Shown in pieces: positions 1 through 8,104 of a stretch of DNA of 39,558 nt. The stretch spans positions 1 to 39,558 of the forward strand of contig UQZU01000019.1 in the NCBI GenBank assembly GCA_900545665.1, written 5' to 3'. The DNA comes from an uncultured Collinsella sp. (GTDB lineage Bacteria > Actinomycetota > Coriobacteriia > Coriobacteriales > Coriobacteriaceae). Positions within the stretch are counted from its first letter, which is position 1, and every line of letters starts with the position of its first letter. Position numbers and translations under genes: made by a program. A model generated the notes under the pieces. It had not been told where the DNA came from and made no database searches. It saw only the letters and a program-made list of their open reading frames with translations.

Positions 1-1014
1 GTGGTTTCGCTCGCAGGCGCCCTTCTGGTCGCTGCGCCTCGGGTCGCAGTAGAACAGCCTCGTCTCGCCCGGCCCCTCGCCGACGAGGTCCGCGATCGCC
101 CGCTCGTCGGAGAACTCCGTGCCGTTGTCGGTGAGCACGGCGCGGAAGACCCTGCCCATGCCGTCGGCGCCGAGGACCTCCCTGATATCGCCCAGGGCGG
201 CCGCGACGCGCCCGGCGGTCTTCTCCGCCAGCGGCAGCGCGAGCTGCAGCCTGCTGGGGCGGTGCAGCAGCGTGAGCAGGCAGGCGGAGTCCTCCCGGGC
301 GCCCTCGACGGTGTCCATCTCCCAGGCCGCGGCGCACGCGTCCTCCCCGAGGGCGAGGAACGCGGCATGCGACCTGCGGGCGGAGTGGCGCGTGGCCGCC
401 CGGCCGGCGGCGCGCTTCCTCGGCCTGTAGCCGACCTTGCGCCTGAGCTCCATGTTGGTCATGCCGTCGTAGCCCGCCGAGACCCAGCGGTAGATCGTCG
501 AGGGCGACAGGTCCACGGGCCCGCCGTTCCGGGCCGACAGCTGCTCGGGCGACAGGCCGCGGCGCAGGCCGTCGCGAATGTGGGCGAGCGCCTCGGCCGC
601 GGCGGGCTCGTCGGCGTCTATCCCGCGCCTGGACGAGACGAGGACCGAGTCGGCGCACAGCTGCGCGGCCCGGGCCTCGTAGAAGATGTGGGGGCGGCGC
701 TTGCAGCCGATCGCGCGGTACCGGCCGCAGCCGTTGCAGCATCGCGGCCACGCCGCCAGGCGCGGGCAGGCCGCCGACAGGTCGGCGGAGGCGTCCACGC
801 GCTCGCCGCGCCTGGACTTCGGCGCCGTCACGAACCTGTGCGACGCCACCTCGGCGCTCACCGTCGAGGGCGACCTGCCCAGCTCCCTCGCGATCTCCCT
901 GCACGAGGCCCTGCGCTCCAGCATCCTCTGGACCGTGTCCCGCTCGTGCCTCGTGAGCCTTCCGTAGGCCCTCGGGACCGCCTTCTCGGAACCCTTCTTC
1001 CTCTTTCCGGACAT
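1..1014 (-). CDS. IS30-family transposase, 3' part cut off by window edge
   Basis: 338 codons are visible, running off the left edge with no stop, so the C-terminus is missing. An N-terminal helix-turn-helix lies at about residues 33-56 (CREIARELGRSPSTVSAE). A cysteine cluster around residues 92-104 (CCNGCG...C) suits zinc binding. A second helix-turn-helix-like stretch follows near 155-180 (LSPEQLS...STIYRWV). The catalytic DDE residues are D234 (EMDTVEG), D296 (TDNGTEF) and E335 (CERNH, at the edge), the pattern of IS30 transposases. The start at 1014 has a GGAGG-type ribosome site 7 bases upstream. Arginine is mostly AGG and third positions are almost all G or C, unlike neighbouring genes, which fits a mobile gene of other origin. 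The product would cut and join the element's ends. Confidence 0.9.
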   Translation of the reverse strand, partial: MSGKRKKGSEKAVPRAYGRLTRHERDTVQRMLERRASCREIARELGRSPSTVSAEVASHRFVTAPKSRRGERVDASADLSAACPRLAAWPRCCNGCGRYRAIGCKRRPHIFYEARAAQLCADSVLVSSRRGIDADEPAAAEALAHIRDGLRRGLSPEQLSARNGGPVDLSPSTIYRWVSAGYDGMTNMELRRKVGYRPRKRAAGRAATRHSARRSHAAFLALGEDACAAAWEMDTVEGAREDSACLLTLLHRPSRLQLALPLAEKTAGRVAAALGDIREVLGADGMGRVFRAVLTDNGTEFSDERAIADLVGEGPGETRLFYCDPRRSDQKGACERNH

Positions 1015-1067
1015 GCCGTCCTCCGATCTCCCGGGGCCGGCCGGTCCGGCCCTCAGGGTATCGGGTT

Positions 1068-1103
1068 CCCACATTCATCCGCACATGTGCGGATGAATGT
1101 GGG
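1068..1103. repeat. Perfect 36-bp palindrome at the IS30 boundary
   Basis: The sequence from CCCACATTCATCCGCA to its exact complement TGCGGATGAATGTGGG has CATG at the centre, with no spacer and no mismatch. A diverged copy of the right arm (TTCGGATGAAGTTGATA) follows at about 1109-1125. It may be the IS terminal repeat abutting a second copy of itself, or a symmetric target. IS30 is known to prefer palindromic targets and its own ends. Confidence 0.8.
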
Positions 1104-1168
1104 AGGTGTTCGGATGAAGTTGATAATCAAGGTCAGATTCGTGTCGTTCCGAAAAGACCGTGAACCTT

Positions 1169-1197
1169 TTGTGGGACACGCGGCGCCGTGGTACCAT
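1169..1197 (+). promoter_or_regulatory. Probable rpmE promoter
   Basis: A -35 element TTGTGG (1169-1174) and a -10 element TACCAT (1192-1197) are separated by 17 bases. They lie about 85 bases upstream of rpmE and directly precede its structured leader. The call is by inspection only. Confidence 0.5.
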
Positions 1198-1210
1198 AGC
1201 CGAGTTTGTT

Positions 1211-1274
1211 GTCTTGGTCGGAAACCAAGACGCCTTATGCGCTGATCGGTAACCAGCGCCTGACCAATAAGGAG
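1211..1274 (+). ncRNA. Probable L31 (rpmE) mRNA leader, autoregulatory candidate
   Basis: Two hairpins sit between the predicted promoter and rpmE. The first is GTCTTGGT/ACCAAGAC (1211-1218 with 1224-1231, loop CGGAA). The second is GCGCTG/CAGCGC (1239-1244 with 1254-1259). Their loops resemble each other (TCGGAAACCA and TCGGTAACCA), which suggests one protein could read both. The ribosome site AAGGAG (1269-1274) follows the second. Ribosomal-protein leaders for L31, including a coriobacterial class, have been proposed by comparative genomics. I could not check this sequence against that model. Confidence 0.55.
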
Positions 1275-1281
1275 TCCTACC

Positions 1282-1707
1282 ATGAAGCAGGGTATCCATC
1301 CCCAGTATGTCGAGTGCACGGTGACGTGCTCCTGCGGCAACACCTTCAAGACGCACGCTACCGTGTCTGAGATGAAGGTTGAGCTTTGCAACGAGTGCCA
1401 CCCGTTCTACACCGGCCAGCAGAAGTTCGTCGACACCGGTGGACGCGTCCAGCGCTTCGCCGACAAGTTCGGTGGCGCCGCTGCCGCCCAGCTCAAGAAG
1501 GCCGAGGAGGCCAAGGCTGCCAAGGCCGCCAAGGCTGCTGAGGCCGAGGCCGCTCGCAAGGCCGCCGCTGAGGCTAAGGCTGCCGAGAAGGCTAAGCGTG
1601 CTGCTAAGTTTGCCGAGGAGGCTGCCAAGCAGGCCGCCGAGGCTCCCGCAGAGGCTCCCATCGAGGAGGCCGCTGCCGAGGCCGAGACCACCGAGGCTGC
1701 TGAGTAA
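1282..1707 (+). CDS. rpmE: Ribosomal protein L31 with long Ala-rich C-terminal tail
   Basis: The first ~65 residues are a standard zinc-type (C+) L31 of the large ribosomal subunit: MKQGIHPQY start, ligands C16, C18, C36 and C39 (CSCG and CNECH), then FYTGQQKFVDTGGRV. The family is usually 70-80 residues. Here about 76 extra residues follow, made almost only of Ala, Lys, Glu and Arg, with an Ala-Glu-Pro-Thr acidic end. This stretch is probably a long helix or disordered and is rich in repeated GCC/AAG codons. Start: AAGGAG lies 7 bases upstream. The gene stands alone, with its own promoter, leader and terminator. Confidence 0.97.
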   Translation: MKQGIHPQYVECTVTCSCGNTFKTHATVSEMKVELCNECHPFYTGQQKFVDTGGRVQRFADKFGGAAAAQLKKAEEAKAAKAAKAAEAEAARKAAAEAKAAEKAKRAAKFAEEAAKQAAEAPAEAPIEEAAAEAETTEAAE

Positions 1708-1740
1708 ATAGCTCGCCGCGGAATCGCTCGCATTCATGGC

Positions 1741-1783
1741 AAAAGGGCCGTGCATCCGTTTGGGTGCGCGGCCCTTTTCTTTT
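1741..1783 (+). terminator. Rho-independent terminator after rpmE
   Basis: Stem AAAAGGGCCG (1741-1750) pairs with CGGCCCTTTT (1769-1778), then CTTTTT. The tip GCATCCGTTTGGGTGC is also present in the hairpin at 6134-6162. Confidence 0.9.
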
Positions 1784-1785
1784 TA

Positions 1786-1852
1786 TTGGTGCAGGCTAAC
1801 CCGTTCCCATTGCACCAGATTGGTGCGAAGGGGACGGGTTGGTTTGCACCAA
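1786..1852. repeat. Nested intergenic palindrome with GCACCA/TGGTGC core
   Basis: Outer arms TTGGTGCA...AACCCGTTCCC and GGGGACGGGTT...TGCACCAA pair imperfectly. Inside lies TTGCACCA-GAT-TGGTGCGAA. The same words (GGGGAC, GGTT, TTTGCACC) build the perfect palindrome at 35232-35278, so the two are related. It lies between the rpmE terminator and secA. Confidence 0.7.
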
Positions 1853-1883
1853 ATGGCAGAGTGACGGCGTTTTCCCAGATAAA

Positions 1884-1918
1884 ACCTGCCAAAATAAACC
1901 AGTCCCTTTTTGGCAGGT
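1884..1918. repeat. Intergenic palindrome, ACCTGCCAAAA type (copy 1)
   Basis: ACCTGCCAAAA (1884-1894) and TTTTGGCAGGT (1908-1918) are perfect inverted arms. The loop is TAAACCAGTCCC plus one T. A second copy with nearly the same loop (TAAACCTGTCCC) is at 14068-14105. Confidence 0.8.
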
Positions 1919-2053
1919 CGGTCGGGTCGTAGTTATTACGTGGCGGTCGAGGTCGACCGTATAGGCCGCGCCTTGTTTGGCTAAAGTACAATCATCTGTG
2001 TTTAACTCGCCCGCAGCTGCACGGCGTGGGCGATGGCCAAAAAGGAAAACCAC

Positions 2054-4861
2054 ATGGGATTCATGTCAAAGCTGCTGTCCTTTGGATCCGATAAGGACCT
2101 TAAGCGCTACTACAAGATCGTCGACCAGATCAACGGTCTTGAGCCCCAGTTTGAGAAGATGACCGAGGAGGAACTCCGCGCCCAGACCGATAAGTTCCGC
2201 GAGCGTTACGCCAACGGCGAGTCGCTCGACGACATGCTTCCCGAGGCCTTTGCCACCGTGCGCGAGGCTTCCAAGCGCATCACGGGCATGCGCCACTTTG
2301 ACGTACAGCTCATCGGCGCCATGGCGCTTCATGAGGGTCATATTGCCGAGATGAAGACCGGCGAGGGCAAGACGCTCGTCTCCACCTTGGCCGGCTACCT
2401 CAACGCTATCGCCGGCAAGGGCGTGCATGTCGTTACCGTCAACGATTACCTGGCAAAGCGCGACTCCGAGTGGATGGGCCGCATCTACAAGTACCTGGGC
2501 ATGACCGTCGGTCTGCTCCAGAACAACATGCCGCTCGAGCTCAAGCGCCCGGCCTACCAGGCAGACGTCACTTACGGCACCAACTCCGAGTTCGGTTTCG
2601 ACTACCTGCGCGACAACATGGTCACCCGTCCCGAGCAGCGCGTGCAGCGCGGTCACAACTACGCCATCGTCGACGAGGTCGACTCCATCCTGATCGATGA
2701 GGCCAGGACGCCGCTCATTATCTCGGGCGCCGGCACTAAGTCCGCCAGCACCTACAAGGACTTCGCGCGCGCCGTGCGCGGCCTGGAGCGCGGTGAGGAC
2801 GTGTCGCACGACATGCTCACCGCCACCGAGGACGTTGAACCCACGGGCGACTACGTCATGGACGAGGCCAAGCACACCATCGCCGCCACCGAGCGCGGTC
2901 TTAAGAAGATCGAGCGCCGCCTGGGTATCGATGACATCTATGCCGATCTCTCCGGCCAGCTGGTCAACCACCTGCAGCAGGCGCTGAAGGCCCAGTACAT
3001 GTTCCACCGTGATAAGCAGTACGTGGTCACCAACGGCGAGGTCAAGATCGTCGACGAGTTCACCGGCCGCATTATGGAAGGCCGCCGTTACTCCGAGGGC
3101 CTGCACCAGGCCATTGAGGCCAAAGAGGGCGTGCTCGTACGCGAGGAGAACCAGACCCTGGCCACCATCACCCTGCAGAACTACTTCCGTCTGTATGACA
3201 AGCTCTCCGGCATGACCGGCACGGCACTTACCGAGGATGCTGAGTTCCGCGAGATCTACAAGCTGCCCGTCGAGGTCATCCCCTCCAACAAGCCCGTGCA
3301 GCGCGTGGACCACGAGGACCTGGTGTACCGCACCATTCAGGCTAAATACAACGCCGTTGCCGACGACGTTGAGCGTCGTCACGCCAAGGGCCAACCGGTC
3401 CTGGTGGGCACCGTCTCCATCGAGAGCTCCGAGAAGCTGTCCGCCGCCCTTACCAAGCGCGGCATCGCGCACGAGGTCCTCAACGCCAAGCATCACGAGC
3501 GCGAGGCTCATATCGTTGCCCAGGCCGGACGCTACGGCGCCGTGACCATCGCTACTAACATGGCCGGTCGTGGTACCGACATCCTGCTGGGCGGCAACCC
3601 CGACGAGCTGGTGCGCGAGCGCTTGGAGTACGAGGGCCTGACCATGGAGGACGTGACGCCCGAGCAGCTCGAGCAGTTTAACGCCGAGGCCAAGGAGACC
3701 TGCAAGGCCGAGCGCGAGCGCGTGCTTGCCGCCGGCGGCCTGACCGTTATCGGAACCGAGCGCCACGAGTCCCGTCGTATCGACAACCAGCTGCGCGGCC
3801 GCTCCGGTCGTCAGGGCGATCCGGGCGAGACCCAGTTCTACCTGTCGCTCGAGGACGACCTCATGCGCCTGTTCGGCGGCGACAAGATGGACCGCGTCTC
3901 CAAGATGATGGTCACGGCCGACATGGGCGACGACATGCCCATCCAGCACAAGATCATCTCCAAGGCCGTCGAGAGCGCCCAGCACAAGGTCGAGAGCATC
4001 AACTTCTCCATGCGTAAGAGCGTCCTTGAGTACGACGACGTCATGAACAAGCAGCGCCAGGTCATCTACGCCGAGCGCAATAAGATTCTGGACGGCAAGG
4101 ACCTGACCGACCACATCACCGAGGTCATGCACGACACCGTGTACCGCTGCGTGCAGGAGTTCTGCACCAAGGACAGTCACGATGGCGAGCGCGACCTGGA
4201 GGGCCTGCGCAAGTGGGTTGTGGAGCTCACCGGCCACATCGATACGCCGAAGTTCCCCGACGAGGATTATGAGGCCCTGGCTGCCGATGTCCTGGCTTAC
4301 GTAGAGAAGTGCTACAACATGAAGGCCGAGCGCTTGGGCGAGGACCTGATGCGCGAGCTCAACACCCAGGTCATGCTGCGCGTCATCGATACCCGCTGGA
4401 TGAACTACCTGCAGGAGATGGACTACCTCAAGACCGGCATCGGCCTGCGCGGCTTTGGCCAGCGCGACCCGCTGGTTGAGTACAAGACCGAGGCCTACGG
4501 CGCGTTCCAGATACTCGTCGATACCATGTACGAGGATTATCTGCGTACGGTTCTGCGCATCGAGATCAAGGCTGCCCCGCGTGCCGTGGAGCACAAGGAG
4601 GAGCCCGCGCTCGAGGGTGCGCACTTCTCCGGTCCTGCCGAGGTCGATGGTGACAACGGCGGCTCGGTGCTGCGCAAGCAGGCGCAGGTGCAGGCCCGCA
4701 CGGCTGTCCAGGGTGGTCCGGCTGCCGTCAACAACGGTGGCAAGGTGACCACCTATCGCAAGTCCGAGAGCGACGATCCGTACGTCAACGTGGGCCGCAA
4801 CGACCCGTGCCCCTGCGGTAGCGGCAAGAAGTTTAAGTACTGCCACGGCAGGAATCGTTAA
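2054..4861 (+). CDS. secA: Protein translocase ATPase SecA
   Basis: 935 residues, a normal SecA length. SecA is the ATP-driven motor that pushes unfolded preproteins through SecYEG. Visible parts: MGFMSKLLSFGS start, Walker A GEGKT at about residues 103-107, the DEVDSILIDEARTPLIISG Walker B/linker region, the second RecA-like fold with TNMAGRGTDI and GRSGRQGDPG, and the C-terminal zinc motif CPCGSGKKFKYCHG that binds SecB or phospholipid. I chose the ATG at 2054 because AAAGGA lies 7 bases upstream and the protein then begins like other SecAs. An in-frame ATG at 2033 lacks a ribosome site. A -10-like TACAAT lies at 1987-1992 without a clear -35. The stop overlaps the prfB start by one base (TAATG), so the two are probably translationally coupled. 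Confidence 0.98.
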   Translation: MGFMSKLLSFGSDKDLKRYYKIVDQINGLEPQFEKMTEEELRAQTDKFRERYANGESLDDMLPEAFATVREASKRITGMRHFDVQLIGAMALHEGHIAEMKTGEGKTLVSTLAGYLNAIAGKGVHVVTVNDYLAKRDSEWMGRIYKYLGMTVGLLQNNMPLELKRPAYQADVTYGTNSEFGFDYLRDNMVTRPEQRVQRGHNYAIVDEVDSILIDEARTPLIISGAGTKSASTYKDFARAVRGLERGEDVSHDMLTATEDVEPTGDYVMDEAKHTIAATERGLKKIERRLGIDDIYADLSGQLVNHLQQALKAQYMFHRDKQYVVTNGEVKIVDEFTGRIMEGRRYSEGLHQAIEAKEGVLVREENQTLATITLQNYFRLYDKLSGMTGTALTEDAEFREIYKLPVEVIPSNKPVQRVDHEDLVYRTIQAKYNAVADDVERRHAKGQPVLVGTVSIESSEKLSAALTKRGIAHEVLNAKHHEREAHIVAQAGRYGAVTIATNMAGRGTDILLGGNPDELVRERLEYEGLTMEDVTPEQLEQFNAEAKETCKAERERVLAAGGLTVIGTERHESRRIDNQLRGRSGRQGDPGETQFYLSLEDDLMRLFGGDKMDRVSKMMVTADMGDDMPIQHKIISKAVESAQHKVESINFSMRKSVLEYDDVMNKQRQVIYAERNKILDGKDLTDHITEVMHDTVYRCVQEFCTKDSHDGERDLEGLRKWVVELTGHIDTPKFPDEDYEALAADVLAYVEKCYNMKAERLGEDLMRELNTQVMLRVIDTRWMNYLQEMDYLKTGIGLRGFGQRDPLVEYKTEAYGAFQILVDTMYEDYLRTVLRIEIKAAPRAVEHKEEPALEGAHFSGPAEVDGDNGGSVLRKQAQVQARTAVQGGPAAVNNGGKVTTYRKSESDDPYVNVGRNDPCPCGSGKKFKYCHGRNR

Positions 4862-6009
4862 TGGCTGAGGCTTTAGAGGTAACGCCCGCCGAGCTGGACG
4901 CGTTTGCGGACCGGCTCGGTGAGGTCGAGTCGTATCTCCACCTGGACGAGAAGCGTACCCGCGTGTTCGAGCTCGAGGCCAAAAGTGTTGCCCCTGGCTT
5001 TTGGGATGACGCCGACGCCGCCCGTGCCACCATGGAGGAGATCGCGCGCACCAAGGAAGATATCGCTGCCGTGGACACCGCGCGCGGCGAGCTTTCCGAT
5101 GCCCGCGCCGCGCTGGAGCTTGCCGAGGAGATGGGGGATGACCCCGACGCCGCCGCCCTTCGCGAGGAGGCTGCAGCCACGGCTGAGCGCCTGGCCCGTG
5201 CCATCGATGAGCTTGAGCTTTCGAGCTGGTTTACCGGTGAGTTCGATCACGGCGATGCCATTGTGACCATCAAGCCCGGACAGGGTGGTCTGGAGGCCCA
5301 GGACTGGACCTTCATGCTCTTTAAGATGTACATGAAGTACTGCCAGCGTCGCGGCTGGAAGGTCACCATCAACGACTGTCCCGCGGCCGAGGTCATCGGC
5401 ATTGACCGTGCGACCTTTACCGTCGAGGGCAAGGACGCATTTGGCATGCTGCGCGCCGAGGCCGGCGTCCACCGCTTGGTTCGCATTAGCCCCACCGACG
5501 ACAAGAAGCGCCGCCAGACCACGTTTGCCGGCGTCGAGGTCATCCCCGTGCTACCCGATGATATCGACATCGAGATCAGTCCCGATGACATCCGCGTGGA
5601 CGTGTACCACGCGAGCGGCCCGGGCGGTCAGGGCGTCAACACCACCGACTCCGCCGTGCGCGTGACGCATTTTCCCAGCGGCATTGTGGTCACCTGCCAA
5701 AACGAGCGCAGCCAGATTCAGAACAAGGCCGCGTGCATGCAGATCCTCAAGGCTCGCCTGTACGAGATTGAGCTCGAGAAGCGCGCCGAGGCGCTCGATG
5801 AGATCCGCGGACCCAAGACCACGATTGGTTTTGGCAACCAGATTCGCAGCTACGTGCTCTACCCGTACCAGATGGTCAAGGACTTGCGCACGGGCGTGGA
5901 GACCAGCAATGTCGAGGCCGTCCTTGACGATGGCGACCTGGACCCGTTTGTTATTGGCTACCATCGCTGGGCTACCGGCAACGCCGATGCAGAAGGCTCG
6001 GAGGTCTAA
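4861..6009 (+). CDS. prfB: Peptide chain release factor 2
   Basis: 382 residues. RF2 reads UGA and UAA stop codons and triggers peptide release. The N-terminal coiled-coil domain 1 covers about residues 1-120. The peptidyl-hydrolysis loop has GGQ at 255-257 (SGPGGQGVNTTDSAVRVTH). The codon-recognition loop reads HRLVRISPTDDKKRRQT, so the tripeptide at 210-212 is SPT where the family consensus is SPF. The reading frame is continuous from the ATG: there is no in-frame UGA near codon 25, so no programmed +1 frameshift of the E. coli type. The start overlaps the secA stop. A small hairpin (CATCGG/CCGATG) lies just after the stop. Confidence 0.96.
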   Translation: MAEALEVTPAELDAFADRLGEVESYLHLDEKRTRVFELEAKSVAPGFWDDADAARATMEEIARTKEDIAAVDTARGELSDARAALELAEEMGDDPDAAALREEAAATAERLARAIDELELSSWFTGEFDHGDAIVTIKPGQGGLEAQDWTFMLFKMYMKYCQRRGWKVTINDCPAAEVIGIDRATFTVEGKDAFGMLRAEAGVHRLVRISPTDDKKRRQTTFAGVEVIPVLPDDIDIEISPDDIRVDVYHASGPGGQGVNTTDSAVRVTHFPSGIVVTCQNERSQIQNKAACMQILKARLYEIELEKRAEALDEIRGPKTTIGFGNQIRSYVLYPYQMVKDLRTGVETSNVEAVLDDGDLDPFVIGYHRWATGNADAEGSEV

Positions 6010-6133
6010 AACATCGGGTGGCTTCAAGCCGATGCCAAGCCCAACGGTTGGACGGGTTTGTATCCAGAATAAACCCTGCGCAGGGGTGGTTTTTGTCCGG
6101 CGAATCGGTAGAATCGAATACAAGAAGAAGTTC

Positions 6134-6162
6134 AAAGCGCATCCGTTTGGGTGCGCTTTTTT
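6134..6162 (+). terminator. Terminator or attenuator just before the YitT-family gene
   Basis: AAAGCGCA (6134-6141) pairs with TGCGCTTT (6152-6159) around TCC-GTTT-GGG, followed by TTT. It ends only 12 bases before the next start codon, between it and any upstream promoter. It either ends secA-prfB transcription or gates read-through. Its tip matches the rpmE terminator. Confidence 0.75.
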
Positions 6163-6174
6163 GAGGGAGGCAGC

Positions 6175-7065
6175 ATGGCATATCGTCTGGACATCAAGCG
6201 CATTCTTTCGATGAACTTCTTTCACGACCTGCCCCAGATCATGTTGGGGTGTGCCTTGGCCGCCATCGCGACCGACTTGTTTTTGATTCCCAACGGTCTT
6301 GCCGCCGGTGGCGTTACGGGCCTTGCCACCATTATCCAGGCGGTCGGCGCGGCGCGCGGCCTATCGCTTCCCGTTGGTATTCAGACGATCGTGATGAACG
6401 CCTTGCTGTTGTTGGTCGTTATGCGCGAGGGCGGCATGTTCTACGTGGTGCAGACCGCGACGGGCTTTGTGCTGCTGGGCTTCTTTACCGATCTGTTCGC
6501 CCCGTTTGTAGCACCTCTGGCGGATGCGGACCTGATGCTCCCTGCCATGTGGGGCGGCATTATTACGGGCATCGGTTACGGCATGGTGTTGCGCGCCGGC
6601 GCCAACACCGGCGGCTCGGACACGATTGGCCAAATCATCTCGCGTAACACCTCGCTGCCGGTGGGCTCGACCGTCATGGCGATCGATGTTGCCGTATGCG
6701 CGCTATCGGCTCCGGTCTTTTCAATCGAAAACGCACTGTATGCAGGCCTTTCGATGGTCATTAGCGGCTACGTGATCGATGCCGTGGTCGATGGTGGCAA
6801 CAAACGCCGTATGGTACTCATCATCTCGGACAAGTTCCCTGATATCGCTGCCGATATCATGTATGGCCTGGGTCGTGGTTGTACCAAGTTTAAGGCGACT
6901 GGCATGTATTCGGGTGCCGAGAAGCCAGTGATTATGGTCATCGTGAGCCGTCGAGAGCTCAATACCCTCAAGACGATCGTGCGCGAGCGCGATCCTCATG
7001 CCATCGTGACGGTTGCCGACGTTACGGAAGCCTTCGGCGAGGGATTCAAGGACATTAGCGCGTAG
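6175..7065 (+). CDS. YitT-family membrane protein with C-terminal DUF2179
   Basis: 296 residues. About five to six hydrophobic segments fill residues 15-200 (LGCALAAIATDLFLIP, GLATIIQAVG, ALLLLVVM, TGFVLLGFF, and Gly/Ala-rich AGANTGGSDTIGQI). The last ~85 residues are soluble and end in RRELNTLKTIVRERDPHAIVTVADVTEAFGEGF, a typical DUF2179 domain. Family transport substrates are not established. The start at 6175 is preferred because GAGGGAGG lies 5 bases upstream. An in-frame ATG at 6151 falls inside the hairpin. The gene appears monocistronic. Confidence 0.88.
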   Translation: MAYRLDIKRILSMNFFHDLPQIMLGCALAAIATDLFLIPNGLAAGGVTGLATIIQAVGAARGLSLPVGIQTIVMNALLLLVVMREGGMFYVVQTATGFVLLGFFTDLFAPFVAPLADADLMLPAMWGGIITGIGYGMVLRAGANTGGSDTIGQIISRNTSLPVGSTVMAIDVAVCALSAPVFSIENALYAGLSMVISGYVIDAVVDGGNKRRMVLIISDKFPDIAADIMYGLGRGCTKFKATGMYSGAEKPVIMVIVSRRELNTLKTIVRERDPHAIVTVADVTEAFGEGFKDISA

Positions 7066-7272
7066 GGTCGACTGCGTTCCATCCAAAAGACGTTCACATT
7101 GATAAACCGTTTCATCAGCGGTTCTGCCTGCTAAATTGTTCAAATAATGATAAAAACTCTGGTAAAGCCATCAGTTTCCAGCATAATGAATGACGTACGT
7201 GCATTGCGGCTGTGTTGGGATTACCTTCGGTGCCGTGCGCATTTTGTCTAATGAGGATGAAAGGAAGGCACA

Positions 7273-8103
7273 ATGAGCGACGAAGAGCTCAAAAAGGTTG
7301 CCAACGAGGTAAGGAAGGGCATCGTCACCGGCGTGCACGCTGCCAAGTCCGGCCATCCGGGCGGTTCGCTCGGCGCTGCCGACATCATGACCTATCTGTA
7401 CTTTGAGGAAATGAACGTCGACCCGGCCGATCCCCGCAAGGCCGACCGCGATCGCTTTGTGCTCTCCAAGGGCCACTGTGCTCCGGGTCTGTACGCCGTG
7501 CTCGCCGAGCGCGGGTTCTTCCCCAAGGAGGACCTCGAGACGCTGCGCCATATCGGTAGCCACCTGCAGGGTCATCCCAACATGAACGACACCCCGGGCG
7601 TCGACATGTCCACCGGCTCGCTCGGCCAGGGCATCTCCGCCGCCGTGGGCATGGCCGTTGCCGCCAAGCACTGGGGCGATACTTACCGCACGTACGCCCT
7701 GCTGGGCGATGGCGAGAGCGAGGAGGGCCAGGTCTGGGAGGCCGCCATGTTTGCCGGCAACCAGCAGCTCGATAACCTCTGCGTGATCGTCGACCACAAC
7801 GGCCTGCAGATCGACGGCCCCGTCGAGGAGGTCAACGACCCCATGCCGCTCGCCGACAAGTTCCGTGCCTTTAAGTTCCACGTGGTGGAGCTTGCCGACG
7901 GCAACGATTTCGACCAGATCCGCGCCGCCTTTGCCGAGGCTCGCGCTACTAAGGGCCAGCCGACCGCCATTATCGCCGAGACCATGAAGGGCAAGGGCGT
8001 CTCCTTTATGGAGAACCAGGTGGGTTGGCACGGTAAGGCCCCCAACGATGAACAGTTTGAGCAGGCCATGGCAGAGCTCACGGCCGCCGGAGAGGAGCTC
8101 TAG
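7273..8103 (+). CDS. Transketolase, N-terminal (TPP-binding) subunit
   Basis: 276 residues, the first half of a split transketolase. It binds thiamine diphosphate and metal: SGHPGGSLG near the start, DRFVLSKGHCAP, and the TPP motif GDGESEEGQVWEA ending in DHNGLQ. The enzyme moves two-carbon units between sugar phosphates in the non-oxidative pentose phosphate pathway. A strong AAAGGAAGG site precedes the ATG. The C-terminal subunit starts two bases after this stop. The 207-bp gap upstream has only a short AACCG/CGGTT repeat and no clear promoter. Confidence 0.95.
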   Translation: MSDEELKKVANEVRKGIVTGVHAAKSGHPGGSLGAADIMTYLYFEEMNVDPADPRKADRDRFVLSKGHCAPGLYAVLAERGFFPKEDLETLRHIGSHLQGHPNMNDTPGVDMSTGSLGQGISAAVGMAVAAKHWGDTYRTYALLGDGESEEGQVWEAAMFAGNQQLDNLCVIVDHNGLQIDGPVEEVNDPMPLADKFRAFKFHVVELADGNDFDQIRAAFAEARATKGQPTAIIAETMKGKGVSFMENQVGWHGKAPNDEQFEQAMAELTAAGEEL

Positions 8104-8104
8104 G

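Larger units (their letters stand above)
1..1103 (-). mobile_element. IS30-type insertion sequence, partial
   Basis: The element holds the transposase at 1-1014. Its outer end on the rpmE side probably lies at or near the palindrome at 1068-1103. The other end is outside the window. The exact terminal inverted repeat and target duplication cannot be fixed from one end. The element lies just upstream of the rpmE promoter and points away from it. Confidence 0.6.

Noticed and set aside
1..1245. Plus-strand 414-codon open frame across the left end
   Set aside because: The minus strand encodes a clear IS30 transposase with its DDE residues. The plus frame runs through the IS boundary, the palindrome and the rpmE promoter.
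2033..2053. Upstream ATG for secA adding seven residues
   Set aside because: No ribosome site precedes it, while AAAGGA is well placed for the ATG at 2054, where SecA proteins normally begin.
2066..4846. Very long open frame (over 900 codons) on the strand opposite secA
   Set aside because: It is the antisense shadow of a high-GC gene. The predicted protein is low-complexity (Leu, Val, His, Asp, Gly) with no ribosome site, and secA on the other strand is certain.
4861..5000. Programmed +1 frameshift in prfB
   Set aside because: The frame is open from the start codon with no in-frame UGA at the usual place.
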